Assembly (NCBI RefSeq): GCF_001540865.1
Contig: NC_033641.1
Location: 6,064,516 to 6,128,515 of the forward strand
Source of the DNA: Ananas comosus
Lineage: Eukaryota > Streptophyta > Magnoliopsida > Poales > Bromeliaceae
Direction of reading: 5' to 3'
Length of the DNA stretch: 64,000 nt
Shown here: in pieces, positions 1 through 12,559 of the stretch
How the letters are laid out: each line of letters starts with the position of its first letter
Position numbering within the stretch: position 1 is the stretch's first letter
Made by a program: the position numbers and the translations under genes
The notes under the pieces: generated by a model
The model's database searches: none
What the model saw: the letters and a program-made list of their open reading frames with translations, nothing else
What the model was told of the DNA's origin: nothing

Positions 1-97
1 TCTATGCCGCGACCGGGGTCCCGATTATTGCCGTTTTGGCTCCGGAAGACCCCGAATCGCAAAGCGTCGATTCATGAGCGAGGACTTCGGCCCCAGA
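1..97 (+). repeat. repeat segment before the gag remnant
   Basis: About the first 78 bases closely match 23960-24037, a stretch to the right of a solo LTR, with scattered substitutions. Recognisable gag coding begins at about 100, so the junction lies at about 78-100. I cannot say whether this is leader sequence of the element, its left flank after a 5' truncation, or another repeat. Confidence 0.5.
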
Positions 98-1554
98 TCT
101 TTAGAGTGGTGCACCCCTTCTAGATCAAGAAGTTTGTTGAGGTGTTGGACAGGGCTCTTTGGGTGGAGCATGGGAATGCGTTCGCGCGTGAGGAGCACGA
201 GGCATTTGAAAAGGACAAGGGGAAGAAGCGAACTACGAGCATTTCGGGGGGACAGTCGAGTTCCAAGAGGCCCCCGAAGTACCCGCGAGCACAGTCCAAG
301 GGTCCAGGACCCCTACGATGCGTTATTTGTGGCAGAGAGCACCGACCGATAAATTGCAAGCAGCGAGAGGGGAGATGTTTTAGATGTGGTCAGATGGGAC
401 ACTTCAGCCGTCAGTGCCCAGGAGGGTCCTCGCCTGCCCCTTCGACTGCTTCTGCTCAGTCGGCTACTCGACAGTTGGAGCTCCACCTTCTGCTGCATCT
501 GTTGGAAGTGCCTTGGTACCGCGTCAGTCTGAAGGACCCCGATCGGTGCCTAGCGGTCGCGTATTTGCCGCCCAAGTGGAGGAACCTGCTGCAGTCGATG
601 TTGTCGTGGCAGGTATTGTATTGATAAATGGAATCAGATCTAGGGCGTTGTTTGACACGGGCGCATCGCATTCATTTATTTGCCAGTCAGTTACTAGTAT
701 TCATGGCATAGAGGTTCAAGTGAACGAGGATACTTGATAGGTTGATTCCCCCGAGCATACGTTTAGTGTTAAGAATGAGTGTTTGGTTTGTCCAGTACAA
801 GTGGGCGACTGGGTTATACCGGCATATTTACTCATGTTAAAGCGGTTGAAAAGGTTTGATTTGATATTGGGTATGGATTGGCTCTCGATGCACTATGCGA
901 CGAGTGATTGCGATAGTAAGGTGACAACCTTTCGTGAGCCTGGACAAGAGGAGTTCACCTATCGTGGTTGTAGGAGTTCGCTCTTTGCCATGATGGTGAC
1001 GACGTCGTGGGCAAAAAAGTTGATTAGTAGTGGTTGCGTGGCTTATTTAGCAACTGTGGTGGAGACTCGTAGGGAGACTCCGGTGCTCGAAGACATTCCA
1101 GTGGTCCAAGAGTTTTCGGATGTATTTCTCGTGGAGTTGCCTGGAATACCACCCGATCGGGAGATCGAGGTTGTGATAGACTTGGTTCCCTGATCGGCGC
1201 TAATCTCAAAAGCTCCATATAGGATGGCACCGGCCGAGTTGAAAGAGTTGAGGGCTTAGCTGCAAGATCTTCTTGACAAGGGATTCATCAAGCCGAGTGT
1301 ATCACCTTGGGAAGCCCCAGTGCTGTTTGTAAAGAAGAATGACGGATCGCTCCGGTTATGTGTGGATTATCGTGAGCTGAATAAGGTCACGATCAAAAAT
1401 AAATACCCATTGCCCTACATCGACGACTTGTTTGATCAATTGCAATGGTCTCGGGTGTATTCGAAGATTGATCTTCAGTCGTGATACCATCAATTGAGGA
1501 TCAAGCCGGAGGATGTTCACAAGACCGTATTTTGTACGCGATATGGACATTACG
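98..1554 (+). pseudogene. Ty3/gypsy gag-protease-RT, 5' half, decayed
   Basis: This is the first part of a gypsy-type gag-pol on the + strand. Gag ends in a CCHC zinc knuckle (CFRCGQMGHFSRQCP, near 376-420), the nucleic-acid-binding motif of retroelement capsid proteins. The aspartic protease motif LFDTGASHSFI lies near 650-685. The reverse transcriptase starts near 1290 with the [16 protein letters not shown] and [11 protein letters not shown] blocks. The frame is broken by shifts between gag and protease and by stops near 735, 1191, 1258 and 1482, so no polyprotein can be made. The RT is cut at 1554 by a nested element and resumes at 7105. The clade resembles long-LTR chromoviruses such as Tekay/Del, by inference from the gag and C-terminal style. 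Confidence 0.9.
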
Positions 1555-4500
1555 TGTCATGCCCCATGGCCCAGCGGAAGCCCGCACGGCGCGTGCACAG
1601 ACCCGCCGTGTACACCAGACAACCAAAATGCACACAAGGCGTCTACCAAAACAAGAAATGAACATAGTAAAGTCCTAACAAAGCTATCAGAGCGAGTAAT
1701 ATAAAATCACTAATGTTCTAGCACAGAGAGATTCACAAATATACAAAATGTAACAACTAAATCCAAAAGACTAACAACATCTCTAAAATCAAATGCATAA
1801 TACATCTTTCTACAAAATGCAAAAAAGAAAGATGATAACGGGTCCATCTAAATAACTCCGTAGGGGCTCTAGCTAGTCGCTAACCCCTTGCCACGATCCC
1901 TAGCCTTTCCAGCCGCGGAAGGCTCTGAAATAAAAATCAACAACAAATGGGGGTGAGAACTATTAAACAATAGTTCTCAGTGGGTAAGCTGCCGAGAGTG
2001 GCGAAATACACCACTAGGTCAACTGAGGCATGCTATAGAGGGGTAAATAAACAACATATATGAAAGCAAGTAAATAAATAAAACATGTTGAATCATAGTC
2101 ATGCCTCCACTACAAAATTAACTATTAAGTATATGATGTTCTACTTTCATCTGATCAATTATATGTCAATGTCGATTTACATGCATATTCATTTGTATGC
2201 CAATGTCCATTTACATGCATATTCATAATGTCCATGATACTACATAGAGTAAATTGTGCTTTTCATTGTTATTCTAGTCATGCATACGTACTAGCACAAG
2301 AATATAGGTTTACTACCACTAAAGCTATCAATGTCACAATGTCCCACAAAATGTCCAACTACTATGTATGCATCAAATAGCAGTATAAGGTAGCAAACCA
2401 CATGTATGAACATCTATTATGTATGCATCAACTATGGTGATGTACAATATCAAATTAAGTCTTAATACCCAATTTACAAGGAACGTACACGTGGTAACGT
2501 CCTGGCTCGTGCCGTGCCTTAGTGGCCCGTGGGGGTCATCATTTTTCCTGCAAGAAAAGAGACTCTGCCCACAGCATCCCACTTCGGCGCCCAATCCCGC
2601 ACGGGCGATCTATCGTCCCAAGGCTAAACTCCGGAGTGCCGGCTTGCAGGGAGCGACCCTCACAAGCATGTGCGAATGAGCACAAGGGTAAGCAAGCGTG
2701 ATCATAGTATAGGGTTCACAATTTGGGATACTCAATCATCATGTCTAAAACATGAAATTTTTACACATCGACTCGACAGTCGGGTACTAGATTATTCATG
2801 TCACATCATGTCTTGTTTACAACTACTTGGGTGCTATGTCTCTACCAACACATATAATGCCTAAAGTATGCATAGTTCATATGACAATATCCTACCTAGG
2901 ATAGTTCACTACTCCAACAAGGTTCATGACATGCAATTACAACAATTGTCAAGAGAAACATTTACTAATACCATATGCAAGAGAACTATGAAATGTCCAC
3001 AAGTACCACAATGTATGTTATGCACATGTCTTTCCACTAACATTCCCACTACATGGAGTAGAAGTATTATGATGCAGATAATTAATTCCACTAGTATTAC
3101 GTGCAATCATCTCTATTAGGGTTCGCCCCAAGGGCTTTATACTCTCTTTTCCTCATGTCTAACATATGGAATACAACTATCAAACCCTAGATCGCATGTA
3201 ATGTCGCAATGGCAAATACTAGTTGTTCTACTAACTTAATGCATCAAGTTACCATGTCACATGTTAAGTTCTAGTTGTCCAACTAGGTTAAATATACCAA
3301 GTTTAGTTTCATGATGACCTTATCATATTCTATGTCACATTATCACAACTACCTTGTCTACAACAAGTATAATGTAAAAAATGCTAAGTTCCATTCACTT
3401 TGTCTATAACGAGTATAATGTTGTCATCATGTAAGATAATTATTTACTTAACCCATTCACTAGGTACCCTCAAGGGATTATATCATCATTCATACTCTAC
3501 CATTAGGGTTGCATAAAAGATAAATTGTCAAGAAGTGTCATTTAGTGCCAAAATCCACATGTATGCCTCTACTACATAGAGTATAGATTCTCACTATACA
3601 TAACATATATATGTTATGTTCTCATAAATTCTAGCATGTCATAATGAGTATGAAAAAGCATCTAATTATATCTAAAAACCAAAAGGAAGACATAGGGAGA
3701 GTTCATCCATTTCGGTTAGGTCAAACCCACCGAAAGCACTCGAACCCTTTCGTTCCTTCGAAGAAGTTGTCCACCGAACTTCTAACACCATAAGAGAAAT
3801 TCTAAAGGGTTAGAAACTCCAAAACTACTATTTCGAAAATCTTCGAAAAACACACACACAATAAGGTGAAAAATACCTTTGATCGAGCTACACTTGTCCA
3901 AAGCTCAAATCAACCCAAAGGATCTTCAAATCCAACCTAAAGGAGAATTCTACACTCATCAATTAGGTTCCAAAACCTCAAACCAAGAAACCCCAAAAGA
4001 AACCCTAATATCTCATATTTAGGTTTCATCTCAAGAAATCCACTAAAACATAATCTAAAGAAAAGATTAAAGTTACTAACCTTTCTACAAGCTCCAAACC
4101 AAGCTAGGGGTTTGCTAAGCTAAGAAATCTTTCCTCCAAAAGGCTCCAATCCAAGCTCCAAAGCTTCTCTAATGGTGGAAAGGTCATCAAAATGCAAAGA
4201 GAAGCAAAAGAGGTGATTAATCCTCCAAAATCCAAGCAAAAATAGAAGGAAATCAAAGAGGGGATGAGGAGAGGCTCCTTACCCTTCTCTCCTCAGGTTC
4301 CAGGCTCAGGGAACACAAAAGGGGGCGTGGGGTATTTGTAGAGTAGTAACAATTCCAAAAATATCCCTCAAGAACAAGCAGTCAGCAATCTGCACTGCGT
4401 ACCGGTGACACGGGATGGGGTACCGGTACCATGCAGCAGCACGCGTAAACCCGAGCCTCGAGTTGGCAAGAAAACACACTGGGTACTGGTACCAGCGCAA

Positions 4501-4752
4501 TGCAGTAACGGTACTAGGTCTAGTACCGGTACTCAGGCAATACAGTATAGGTACTCTGCCCTGCAGAGTCCAACCCGAGAGCAATCCAAATTCTACAATT
4601 TAGAGATTTTGGTGCTAAGTTTTCATCCTCGCTCCTCGGGATGCGAGTCATAGGTCGGAACACAATAAACGACCATACAGAAAACCCAAAAAGGCTCAGA
4701 TTACCAATCAAACACTCGAACCTTACAATTTGCTAAAGTTCAGTGTGTTACA
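1555..4752 (-). repeat. 3' LTR of the nested element (3.2 kb)
   Basis: Read on the minus strand the LTR begins TGTAACACACTGAAC and ends GGGGCATGACA. A cluster of ACCGGT-centred palindromes lies at about 4401-4560, followed on the minus strand by a TATA-like TACAAATA at 4333-4340. The rest is AT-rich and non-coding, with an open stretch at 2419-2679 that I regard as chance. The first 97 bases are shared with 7008-7104 at the other end of the element. Confidence 0.82.
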
Positions 4753-7007
4753 TTCTCCCCTCCGTAAAGGGAGTTTCGTCCGCAAAACTACAAATCAACC
4801 ACACTACAAACCCATCCGAAGAGGATGGAAGAGGCGCTCCAACAGCGCACAAATTAGATTCCAAAGGTCTCGAGCATGCCGGATTGCTCCAAGGCATCTC
4901 CACACCAAGATCCCGCGGCTCCAAAGATTCGGCATATCGCAAGCCAATCTTCCACAATAGTTCCTCGAACTCAAGTCTTCATAGGGAAGTTCCATCTCTA
5001 ATCCGCGCTCCTTCAACAAGCTCTTCAGTTGGTCCACATGAAGCCAATTGCCCTCAAAGGGCTAAATTCCATTTCTTACCTTCCTCAACCAGGTCGAGGG
5101 CGAAGTCTAGCTCTGCTTTAATTTGCTCTTATAAATAGAGTTCCATAATATCTCCTTCTCAGGAGGATTCAAACCGTGTTATCCATAGGAAGAATCCACC
5201 GGTTATACCCGATACATAACCCAACAAAACTCCACCGGAGTGCTCGAAATGATTGTCACTTACCAATAAGAGGCGATATAAAATCCAATCGTCGACCCAA
5301 ATCCCAACGATGATCCTCCAAATCCAAGGGTCATAACTCGTCAAGAAATTGCACAACTGGGTGCAATTCTATTTCATAGTTAAGCATGGTGCAATTTTTT
5401 TCCATGTTGCTTCAATTTGCCACATTCCACAATTCAAATCCCGTTTGACCACAAAGCAGTCCAAAATCAACATCCATGGTAAAATTTCTTTCGATAGCAA
5501 CGAAAGCAAACGAATCATTCCAACTCGCACACCAGAGGTGATTACTTGATCAAACATTCGGCTTCGAATCACAATGTATCCATGCCATCTCCAATTCCAC
5601 CACTAGGGCAGAAATCTCAATTTCACCTCTATAATTGCTGCTTAGGGTCGGTGCTCAAAAGCTCCATGAATTCCACTAAGGACATCTCTTCAGTTTCAAT
5701 ACTCGTTGATACCAATCATAGGGCGAATCATAACCATCCCGTCTGCGAGAAATTTCCTCACCTGTTCAACTTTGATGTCCAATTAAATCCTTCACCAGTC
5801 TAGACGACGGGCTTGCCGCCGATAGAATATCACATAACACTTGTCACTTGATTCCTCGAGTAGAGCCAATCAAAGTCTTACCCTTAATACCTTCCTTAGT
5901 ACTTGATACTTAAGGTGTCCGTCGTCACCGAGCTCAACTAAAGCGATAGAGAGGGATCCATTCATTCTTCATTAATAAGCTCTCTACCGTTGTCATCTAG
6001 ATATGACTATTAACCAGAGTGTCAATCCCATAAACTCTTTTATGCAGTTCTATCCAATGAACTTAATTTCTTTGTGCATGAACCGGAAAAAGGGAAACAA
6101 GTAACTTGGTAATTTCCCTCTCTGAGTTTTCCAAACCACTCAATCAAACGATGAGGGTCTCACACCTCGATCACATCAATCTGCCTACGCAGTCATCCGT
6201 CGTAGATCCTCATCAGAATACTTCACGGCCATCAGCAACTGATTCCACAAATCCATCCAGAAGGGCTTGGAATTATCATTCAGCAAGTCCCTAAACTGGT
6301 GGGGCACTAAAAGCTTAGGTGGCATCACAATAATTTCGTGATGTCTCTGCCCAACATCAGGATCCATTTAAGGTACAACCTTAAACTCCAGCACAAAACG
6401 GTCATACTCAGATTGTAATCCAATCTATTGAGTATACCTACATCTCAAGACTAATTGAAAAGATCAATGAACCTCTACAATAATCCAAATACCAAATTGT
6501 GTTTCAATTTAGATCACGATAGTCAACACATAGTCGAAACAACCTAGCCAGTCTCACAACAAGTGAGAGCGCTTTCCGTAAAGCAAAACATTAGGCATAA
6601 ACGCCTCTCTGCTAGTCGAGCTCACAATTTGTGACTCAGTCGGGAGTACTATACAACTTCTCAGAAGATATCCTTCATTCCGAGAATTCTCAAACATCCA
6701 AAAGTTAACGGCCAATTAGGCCCCAAATCCTCTCCAATAATTACCTGATTTAGGTAAGGAGGTAGTCTTCGCAGACAGCGAGATTAGACCCTCAAAATGC
6801 ACTATTTCGTGCTCAAGTTCTCAAAGCGAGTCAATTCAGCTCGCACGACCAAGGACACAAAGTGCTTCACAACTAATCCATAACAAGTAGGGCCAATCCA
6901 TTTGTTTGAACACAAAAATCTCTTATGAAGTAGGGTGTTCAAAACGACACACCCGATCATCCAATCATCCTACATGCATCGAAAATGAGTTAATGCTAAA
7001 CAGCTCG
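4753..7007 (-). other. internal region of the nested element
   Basis: The minus strand begins at the purine-rich tract beside the 3' LTR (4753-4764). The remainder shows no gag or pol motif that I recognise. The longest plausible minus-strand reading frame of interest (6185-6367) contains a VPHQFRDLL stretch and matches nothing I can name. The region is decayed or non-coding cargo. Confidence 0.55.
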
Positions 7008-7104
7008 GCGAACACAGTTAACGACCATATCGAAAATCCAAAAAGGCTCAGATCACCAATCAAACACTCAAACCTTGCAATTTGCTAAAGTTCAGTGTAT
7101 TACA
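7008..7104 (-). repeat. truncated 5' LTR of the nested element
   Basis: About 97 bp match the outer end of the 1555-4752 LTR (compare 4655-4752), with several substitutions. The terminus and the TSD next to it (TTACG, 7105-7109) are intact, so the loss of about 3.1 kb was an internal deletion after insertion. Confidence 0.75.
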
Positions 7105-9530
7105 TTACGAATTCACGGTCATGCCGTTTGGGCTCACAAATGCCCCTGCAGCATTTATAGATTTGATGAACCATGTTTTCAAGTCCTTCTTGGATCGATT
7201 TGTCGTGGTATACATAGACGACATATTGGTCTACTCTCATAGCGACGAGGAGCACAAAGAATATTTGAGAATTGTGCTATAAGTCCTTCGGGAGGAGAAG
7301 CTCTATGAGAAGTTGAAGAAGTGCAATTTTTGGCTTCGCGAAGTCACCTTCTTGGGCCACGTAATTTTCGAGGGTAGTGTATCGGTTGACCCAAGAAAAA
7401 TTGAAGCAATAAAGGATTGGCCTCGCCCGACGAATGTATGGGAAATATGCAGTTTTGTTGGTCTTGCGGGCTATTATCGGTGGTTTGTGGAGGGTTTCTC
7501 AAAGATAGTTATTCCACTTACCCGCCTTACACACAAGGGAACTAAATTTTTGTGGAGTGACGAGTGCGGTCGGAGTTTTAAAGAGTTAAAAGAGAGATTG
7601 ACTACGTTTTGTCGTGTACAACTATGCATCCTATCAAGGTTTGGGGTGTGTTTTGATGCAGTGCGGGCAGGTTATTGCATATGCCTCACGCCAGTTAAAG
7701 AGCTACGAGAAAAACTACCCTATTCATGATTTGGAGCTCGCTACAGTGATCTTTGCACCCGAATTGTGGAGACACTATTTGTACGGCGAACGTTGCGAGG
7801 TGTACACTAACCACAAGAGCCTCAAGTATTTGTCACACAGAAGGAACTGAACATAAGGCAGCGTCAGTGGTTAGAATTGTTAAAGGATTATGATGTAATA
7901 ATTCTATACCACCCGGAAAAAGCCAATGTGGTGGCGGATGTACGCTCAGCAGAAAATTAGTGGAGAATCTTGCAATGGCCATCACGCATCAGCCATCGTT
8001 GTGGAAGGAAATGGGGCGGCTCAATCTCGAAGTTGTGGCTCCGGAAGTCCCGGCTATGCTTGCTGCCCTCGTTGTTCAATCGACATTGTTGGAGAGAATT
8101 AAAGATCAGCAATCCTCGGATCCGAATCTCCAAAAGGTGCGGCGAGATATCGAGAACGGGCGCACAGCAATTTTAGTGTGGGCTCTGATAGTGCACTCTG
8201 GTACCGAAATCGTTGGTATGTGCGGGATGACAAGGAAATCCAAAAGATTATTTTACAAGAAGCTCATCAGTCTCCCTATAGTGTTCATCAGGGCGGCACC
8301 AAGATGTACAAGGATCTGAAAATACATTACTAGTGGCCGGGGATAAAAAAGGACATCGGACACTATATGGCGCAATGCCTTGTGTGCCAACAGGTCAAGG
8401 CGGAGCGCCGATTTTCAGCGGGAAAGCTTCAAAGCCTAATAATTCCCGTATGGAAGTGGGAGGACATAGCCATGGATTTCGTTGTGGGACTACCCCGTTC
8501 GCAGGGTGGTCATGATGCGATTTGGGTGGTGGTGGATCGCCTATCAAAGTCAGCGCACTTTCTACCTATCCACACCACTTGGGCTGATGATATATTAGTG
8601 TAAGTTTATCTTGATGACATCGTAAGACTCCACGGAGTTCCGACAACTATTGTATTAGATCGGGATACCCGATTACATCTCATTTTTCGAAGAGTTTGCA
8701 AGATGCGCTTCGCACACGGCTTGATTTTAGCACGACATTTCATCCTCAAAGTGATGGTCAGTCGGAGACGACGATCCAAGTTCTTGAGGATATGCTTCAG
8801 GCGTGTGTAATAGATTACAAGGGCGGATGGCATGATCATTTGGCAATGGCTGAGTTTGCCTATAACAATAGCTATCAAGCGAGTATTGAAATGGCGCCGT
8901 TTGAAGCTCTTTACGGGAGGAAATATAGATCTCCTATACATTGGGGTGAAGTTGGCGAGCGAGTTGTTTTTGGCCCCGATGTGTTGAGAGAGGCGGAGGA
9001 GAATGTTCGCATTGCTCGCTAGAGGCTTCTAACAGTGCAAACTCGGCAACAAAGTTATGCAAATGTGCACCGGCGAGACCTTTAATTCGCCGTGGGAGAC
9101 CGTGTTTTTTTAAAGGTGTCACCAATGCGTAGTGTAAAGCGGTTCAGAGTTCGGGGAAAGCTTAGCCCCTTATACATCGGACCATACGAGATGTTGGAAT
9201 GAGTAGGCACCGTGGCGTATAGACTTGCATTGCCGCCCAAACTTGCGAGAGTTCACAACGTGTTCTATGTGTCCAATCTCCGCAAGTATGTTTATCATCC
9301 AAATCACGTCCTCTTGTTTGAACCGCCGGAACTTCATAAGGATATGACGTACGAAGAATTCGGGTATGCATTCTCGCCCGAGAAGTTATGGAATTGCGGA
9401 ATCGTACGATACCGTATATGAAAGTCTAGTGGAGCAATCACGACGAGCGTGAAGCCACTTAGGAACTTGAAGATATGATGCGGGAGCACCATCCTCATCT
9501 TTTTGAAGATCTAAGTTGAGGTATGAGTTG
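7105..9530 (+). pseudogene. Ty3/gypsy RT-RNase H-integrase, 3' half, decayed
   Basis: The host element's pol continues with the [13 protein letters not shown] block and the RT active site YIDDILVYS (near 7210-7240). The connection domain has FLGHVI and GYYRWFV. RNase H follows ([19 protein letters not shown]). Its usual YTDHKSL reads YTNHKSL near 7800-7820, an acidic-to-neutral change. Integrase shows the zinc-binding region ending CLVCQQVKAER, then DFVVGLPRS, a second Asp in LDRDTR near 8660 and the Glu in DGQSETT near 8755-8775. A typical gypsy C-terminus (VFYVSNLRKYV, then REHHPHLFED in another frame) ends near 9510. Multiple stops and frameshifts make it non-functional. Confidence 0.9.
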
Positions 9531-9565
9531 AGTTTGAGTTGAGTTTTGAGGACGAAACTCTTTTT

Positions 9566-9578
9566 AAGGGGTGGGGAG
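9566..9578 (+). other. polypurine tract of the outer gypsy element
   Basis: AAGGGGTGGGGAG lies directly before the 3' LTR and downstream of the pol C-terminus, the expected site for plus-strand priming. The LTR that follows starts TACAAGG, probably a decayed TGTAAGG. Confidence 0.75.
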
Positions 9579-11161
9579 TACAAGGTATTGGCTCCCCGAA
9601 GTGTTATACCAACTTTGATCAAATTGATCAATGCGTGGTAAAGAGAGCTATTGGACATGTTTCATATATGGGCATGAGGGCTTCGGAGTCATTAGAAGTA
9701 ACCTTGGATAATATTTGAGTGGTTTTAGCATTATCCGGGGCGAAATCAGACTTAAGCAATAAAAAGCTGCAGACTTTGCACTGTGCACCGGTACTGAAGC
9801 TTGGTACCGATACCTAACATGAATGCAGAAATGCTAGCTCTCGGGTTTGGGAAACATGGCCTTGAGTACCGGTACTGGAAGGTTGTGTATCGGTACCAGA
9901 GGTCGGGTACCGGTATTCTATAGAGTGCACAAATAACCAACGTTCGGGTTGAGATACCTGGTGGGTGGTATCGGTACTGGGGACGTCGCATACCGGTACT
10001 GGAGCCCGCGTACCGATACTCAACAGAAAACTCTGATAGTCTGTTCTCGGGTTGTGGCATTAGCCTGGGGGTACCGGTACTCAAGCCTGAGTACCGGTAC
10101 CCAGTGTTGCGTAAGGCAGATTTTGAACTGCAACAAATATAATTTGTTCAGGGGTCTAATTGCAATTGTGGGAACTTATATATAGTCCCAACACCCCTCT
10201 CTCTTCTCCACAGCTGAGAACACCCTCATTTCTTCCTCTTTTGACATCTCCTTCTCTTTCTCTCTCTAGAAACTCTCCAACAAGGTCGTTTGGTGGGGTT
10301 TTGAAGGATTTGGAGTTTTTGTGGAGTGGAAGAGGCTCTCCTTCAAGGTGGAGCTTGAGGTGTAGAAGTGGCCAAGGTAAGATTTAGTAAGTTTAAGGTT
10401 AACCTAGAATCCATGTTTTTGAGATTCTTGTGGCTTAGAAACCTAGAATAATCCATTGTTTCTCATGGTGTTTGGTTTATGGCCATGGTTTGGAAACCTT
10501 AGGGTTGAAATTAGGATTTTTGTAGATATGGAGTTTATGATGAAATTGATCCCTTAATTTCTTAATTGAAGGATAAATCGACATGTTGGGAGACTTAAAA
10601 CGAAGTTCCTACGAGCCTACGACGTACCGTTGGAGAAAAACACCGATTTGCTTTCGTTACCTTTGGGTTGAGCCAAAACAGTGTCGGTAAATTGCGGGAC
10701 TTGATTTCTTGCCTCTTAGCATCAATCGAAGGTGGGTGGTGTTATCAGAAATTGTTGAGTTTCTTCCTATGTCTATGTTACTATTGTTGGCCATTTATAT
10801 ACATGTGTAAAATTCATGCATTGTAGAGTAGTATGTATTGTATACTCAATTCCTTGCATGCTCTTATGGTAAATGTAGAAAATATGAGATGGAACATAGA
10901 TGTATATGCACGAGGATTGGGTCCTGAACAATGGAATCTCTATAGTGCCATGAACCGAATGTGACTTAGACAATATAATGACATGGAATGGTGGCATTTG
11001 GACTTGTGATGTTGATAGCACACGTGACACTAGATGTTAGGGATGGATAGATCCTCGAGTATTGTTACTCTTAGTTGGTAGGGTATCCTCTAGTTGGAGT
11101 ATTGGATTGTACTCACATATCGTCTATCGGCTTGGTGGTGGTCGCTCCACCCAAGCAGTGA
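9579..11161 (+). repeat. 3' LTR of the outer gypsy element, first part
   Basis: This LTR follows the polypurine tract and is interrupted at 11161 by a solo LTR of the same broad family. It resumes at 20170 and ends GGGGCATGACA at 20912, about 2.3 kb in total. The U3-like part has repeated ACCGGT palindromes from about 9786 to 10103, alternating with CTCGGG/CCCGAGAG motifs. A TATA-like TTATATATAG lies at 10177-10186, about 80 bp after the last palindrome. The sequence around 11050-11160 matches other LTRs here (for example the complement of 18536-18650). Confidence 0.82.
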
Positions 11162-11831
11162 TGTCACGCCCCGCAACCACCAATTTGGTCGGTTGGGGTA
11201 CGCCGAAGAGACGCCGAACCGACAGAACCTCCCCTGTCTGCCCAAGGCTCAACAACAATCAAGTACATATAGTTGCCCAGGAAACATTAACCGCATACAT
11301 GATTCATTGCGAGTATAAACAAGCAAGAGCAAAAAAGTGAGAGTACTAGCTATTACATTTCCATTCAACCATTTGTATCATTGGTTATATTTTCATCTCC
11401 CAAAATGCATACATTAGGTTTACATGTTCAACTCTCCAAAAGTAACCTCTCGCAAAATACATCAAGTCTCTCACATGCATAGGGTACTCTAATGCATAAA
11501 GGAAAGCTGCTAACTACTAGGCGCTATGCCCTTACCACGGTCCTCGCCCGGTCAGCTCGAACTCGGCCCTGCAACAAAGTGAGATGAGAACTACGAATAG
11601 TTCCCAGTCACTGCAACAAAACTAAGTTTTAATGGTGATTATTTGTTAAAATCCTGGCAATTATAATTGCCGCTAAATAGTTTAGTGGCAATTGTAGTAA
11701 TTGCTACCAATGGTGGGGTCGGTAAAAGTTATTATGGCATTTGTTTGGACGGTCGGTAAAAGTCTAAACAAATGCCGCTTAATCCTACCCAATAACAACA
11801 ATTATAAATGCCATCAAAATTAATTATAATT

Positions 11832-12220
11832 GCCACTAAAAGTAGACTAAATAATTACTAAATAAGACTTATAGCGGCAATTGCCATATATATTAAAACA
11901 CTTGATCCACAATTAAATATTCCAATAAATTGAAATTAGAAAACATGCATTACCAAAAAGCAATCATAATTTGCGACAAATCATAGTTTCAATATTAAAA
12001 ATAAATTTCATACATGAGTTTCAATNGCCACTAAAAGTAGACTAAATAATTACTAAATAAGACTTATAGCGGCAATTGCCATATATATTAAAACACTTGA
12101 TCCACAATTAAATATTCCAATAAATTGAAATTAGAAAACATGCATTACCAAAAAGCAATCATAATTTGCGACAAATCATAGTTTCAATATTAAAAATAAA
12201 TTTCATACATGAGTTTCAAT
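11832..12220. repeat. identical direct repeat around N at 12026
   Basis: Bases 11832-12025 and 12027-12220 are the same 194-bp sequence, separated by one N. This is most simply an unmerged overlap of two contig ends and not a genomic duplication. Confidence 0.85.
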
Positions 12221-12559
12221 TACAGAATGCTTGTTTGAATTCTAGCCAAACTATCTCGAAAAAATCCTAAATTCTGAGTGCTCAAGCCATTTTTTTGGAC
12301 GGCAGCAAAATGGCGGGCACGCAAATAGAAATGACCCCAGGCACACGCGAGTATCTCCTCACAGTCATCATTGCCTAAAAAATCCAAGCTGATATATGTT
12401 TAATCAATCAGACATTATGAATGGCTTTTCTACACCAGATTATATGCCAAATGCACATATATTTGCAAATAGCTGAATTATCGAAGAGTTTAAGCTGTGA
12501 TTAAGATTATAAAGAGCTATTAATTACAATGGCCAAAAATGATCATGTCAAGTCCATTA

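Larger units (their letters stand above)
1555..7104 (-). mobile_element. nested LTR element inside the RT domain
   Basis: The insertion splits the host element's reverse transcriptase. A perfect 5-bp target duplication TTACG flanks it (1550-1554 and 7105-7109), and removing the insert with one TTACG restores the RT reading frame across the junction. Ends are TGTCATGCCCC on the left and TGTATTACA on the right, i.e. an LTR running TGTAA...TGACA on the minus strand. A full-length LTR occupies 1555-4752. A purine-rich tract follows it on the minus strand (complement of 4753-4764). The other LTR is reduced to about 97 bp. No intact coding capacity is visible, so it looks non-autonomous or LARD-like. 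Confidence 0.88.

Noticed and set aside
2419..2679. 86-codon + strand open frame in the nested LTR
   Set aside because: It is inside the LTR, without domain features or conserved neighbours.
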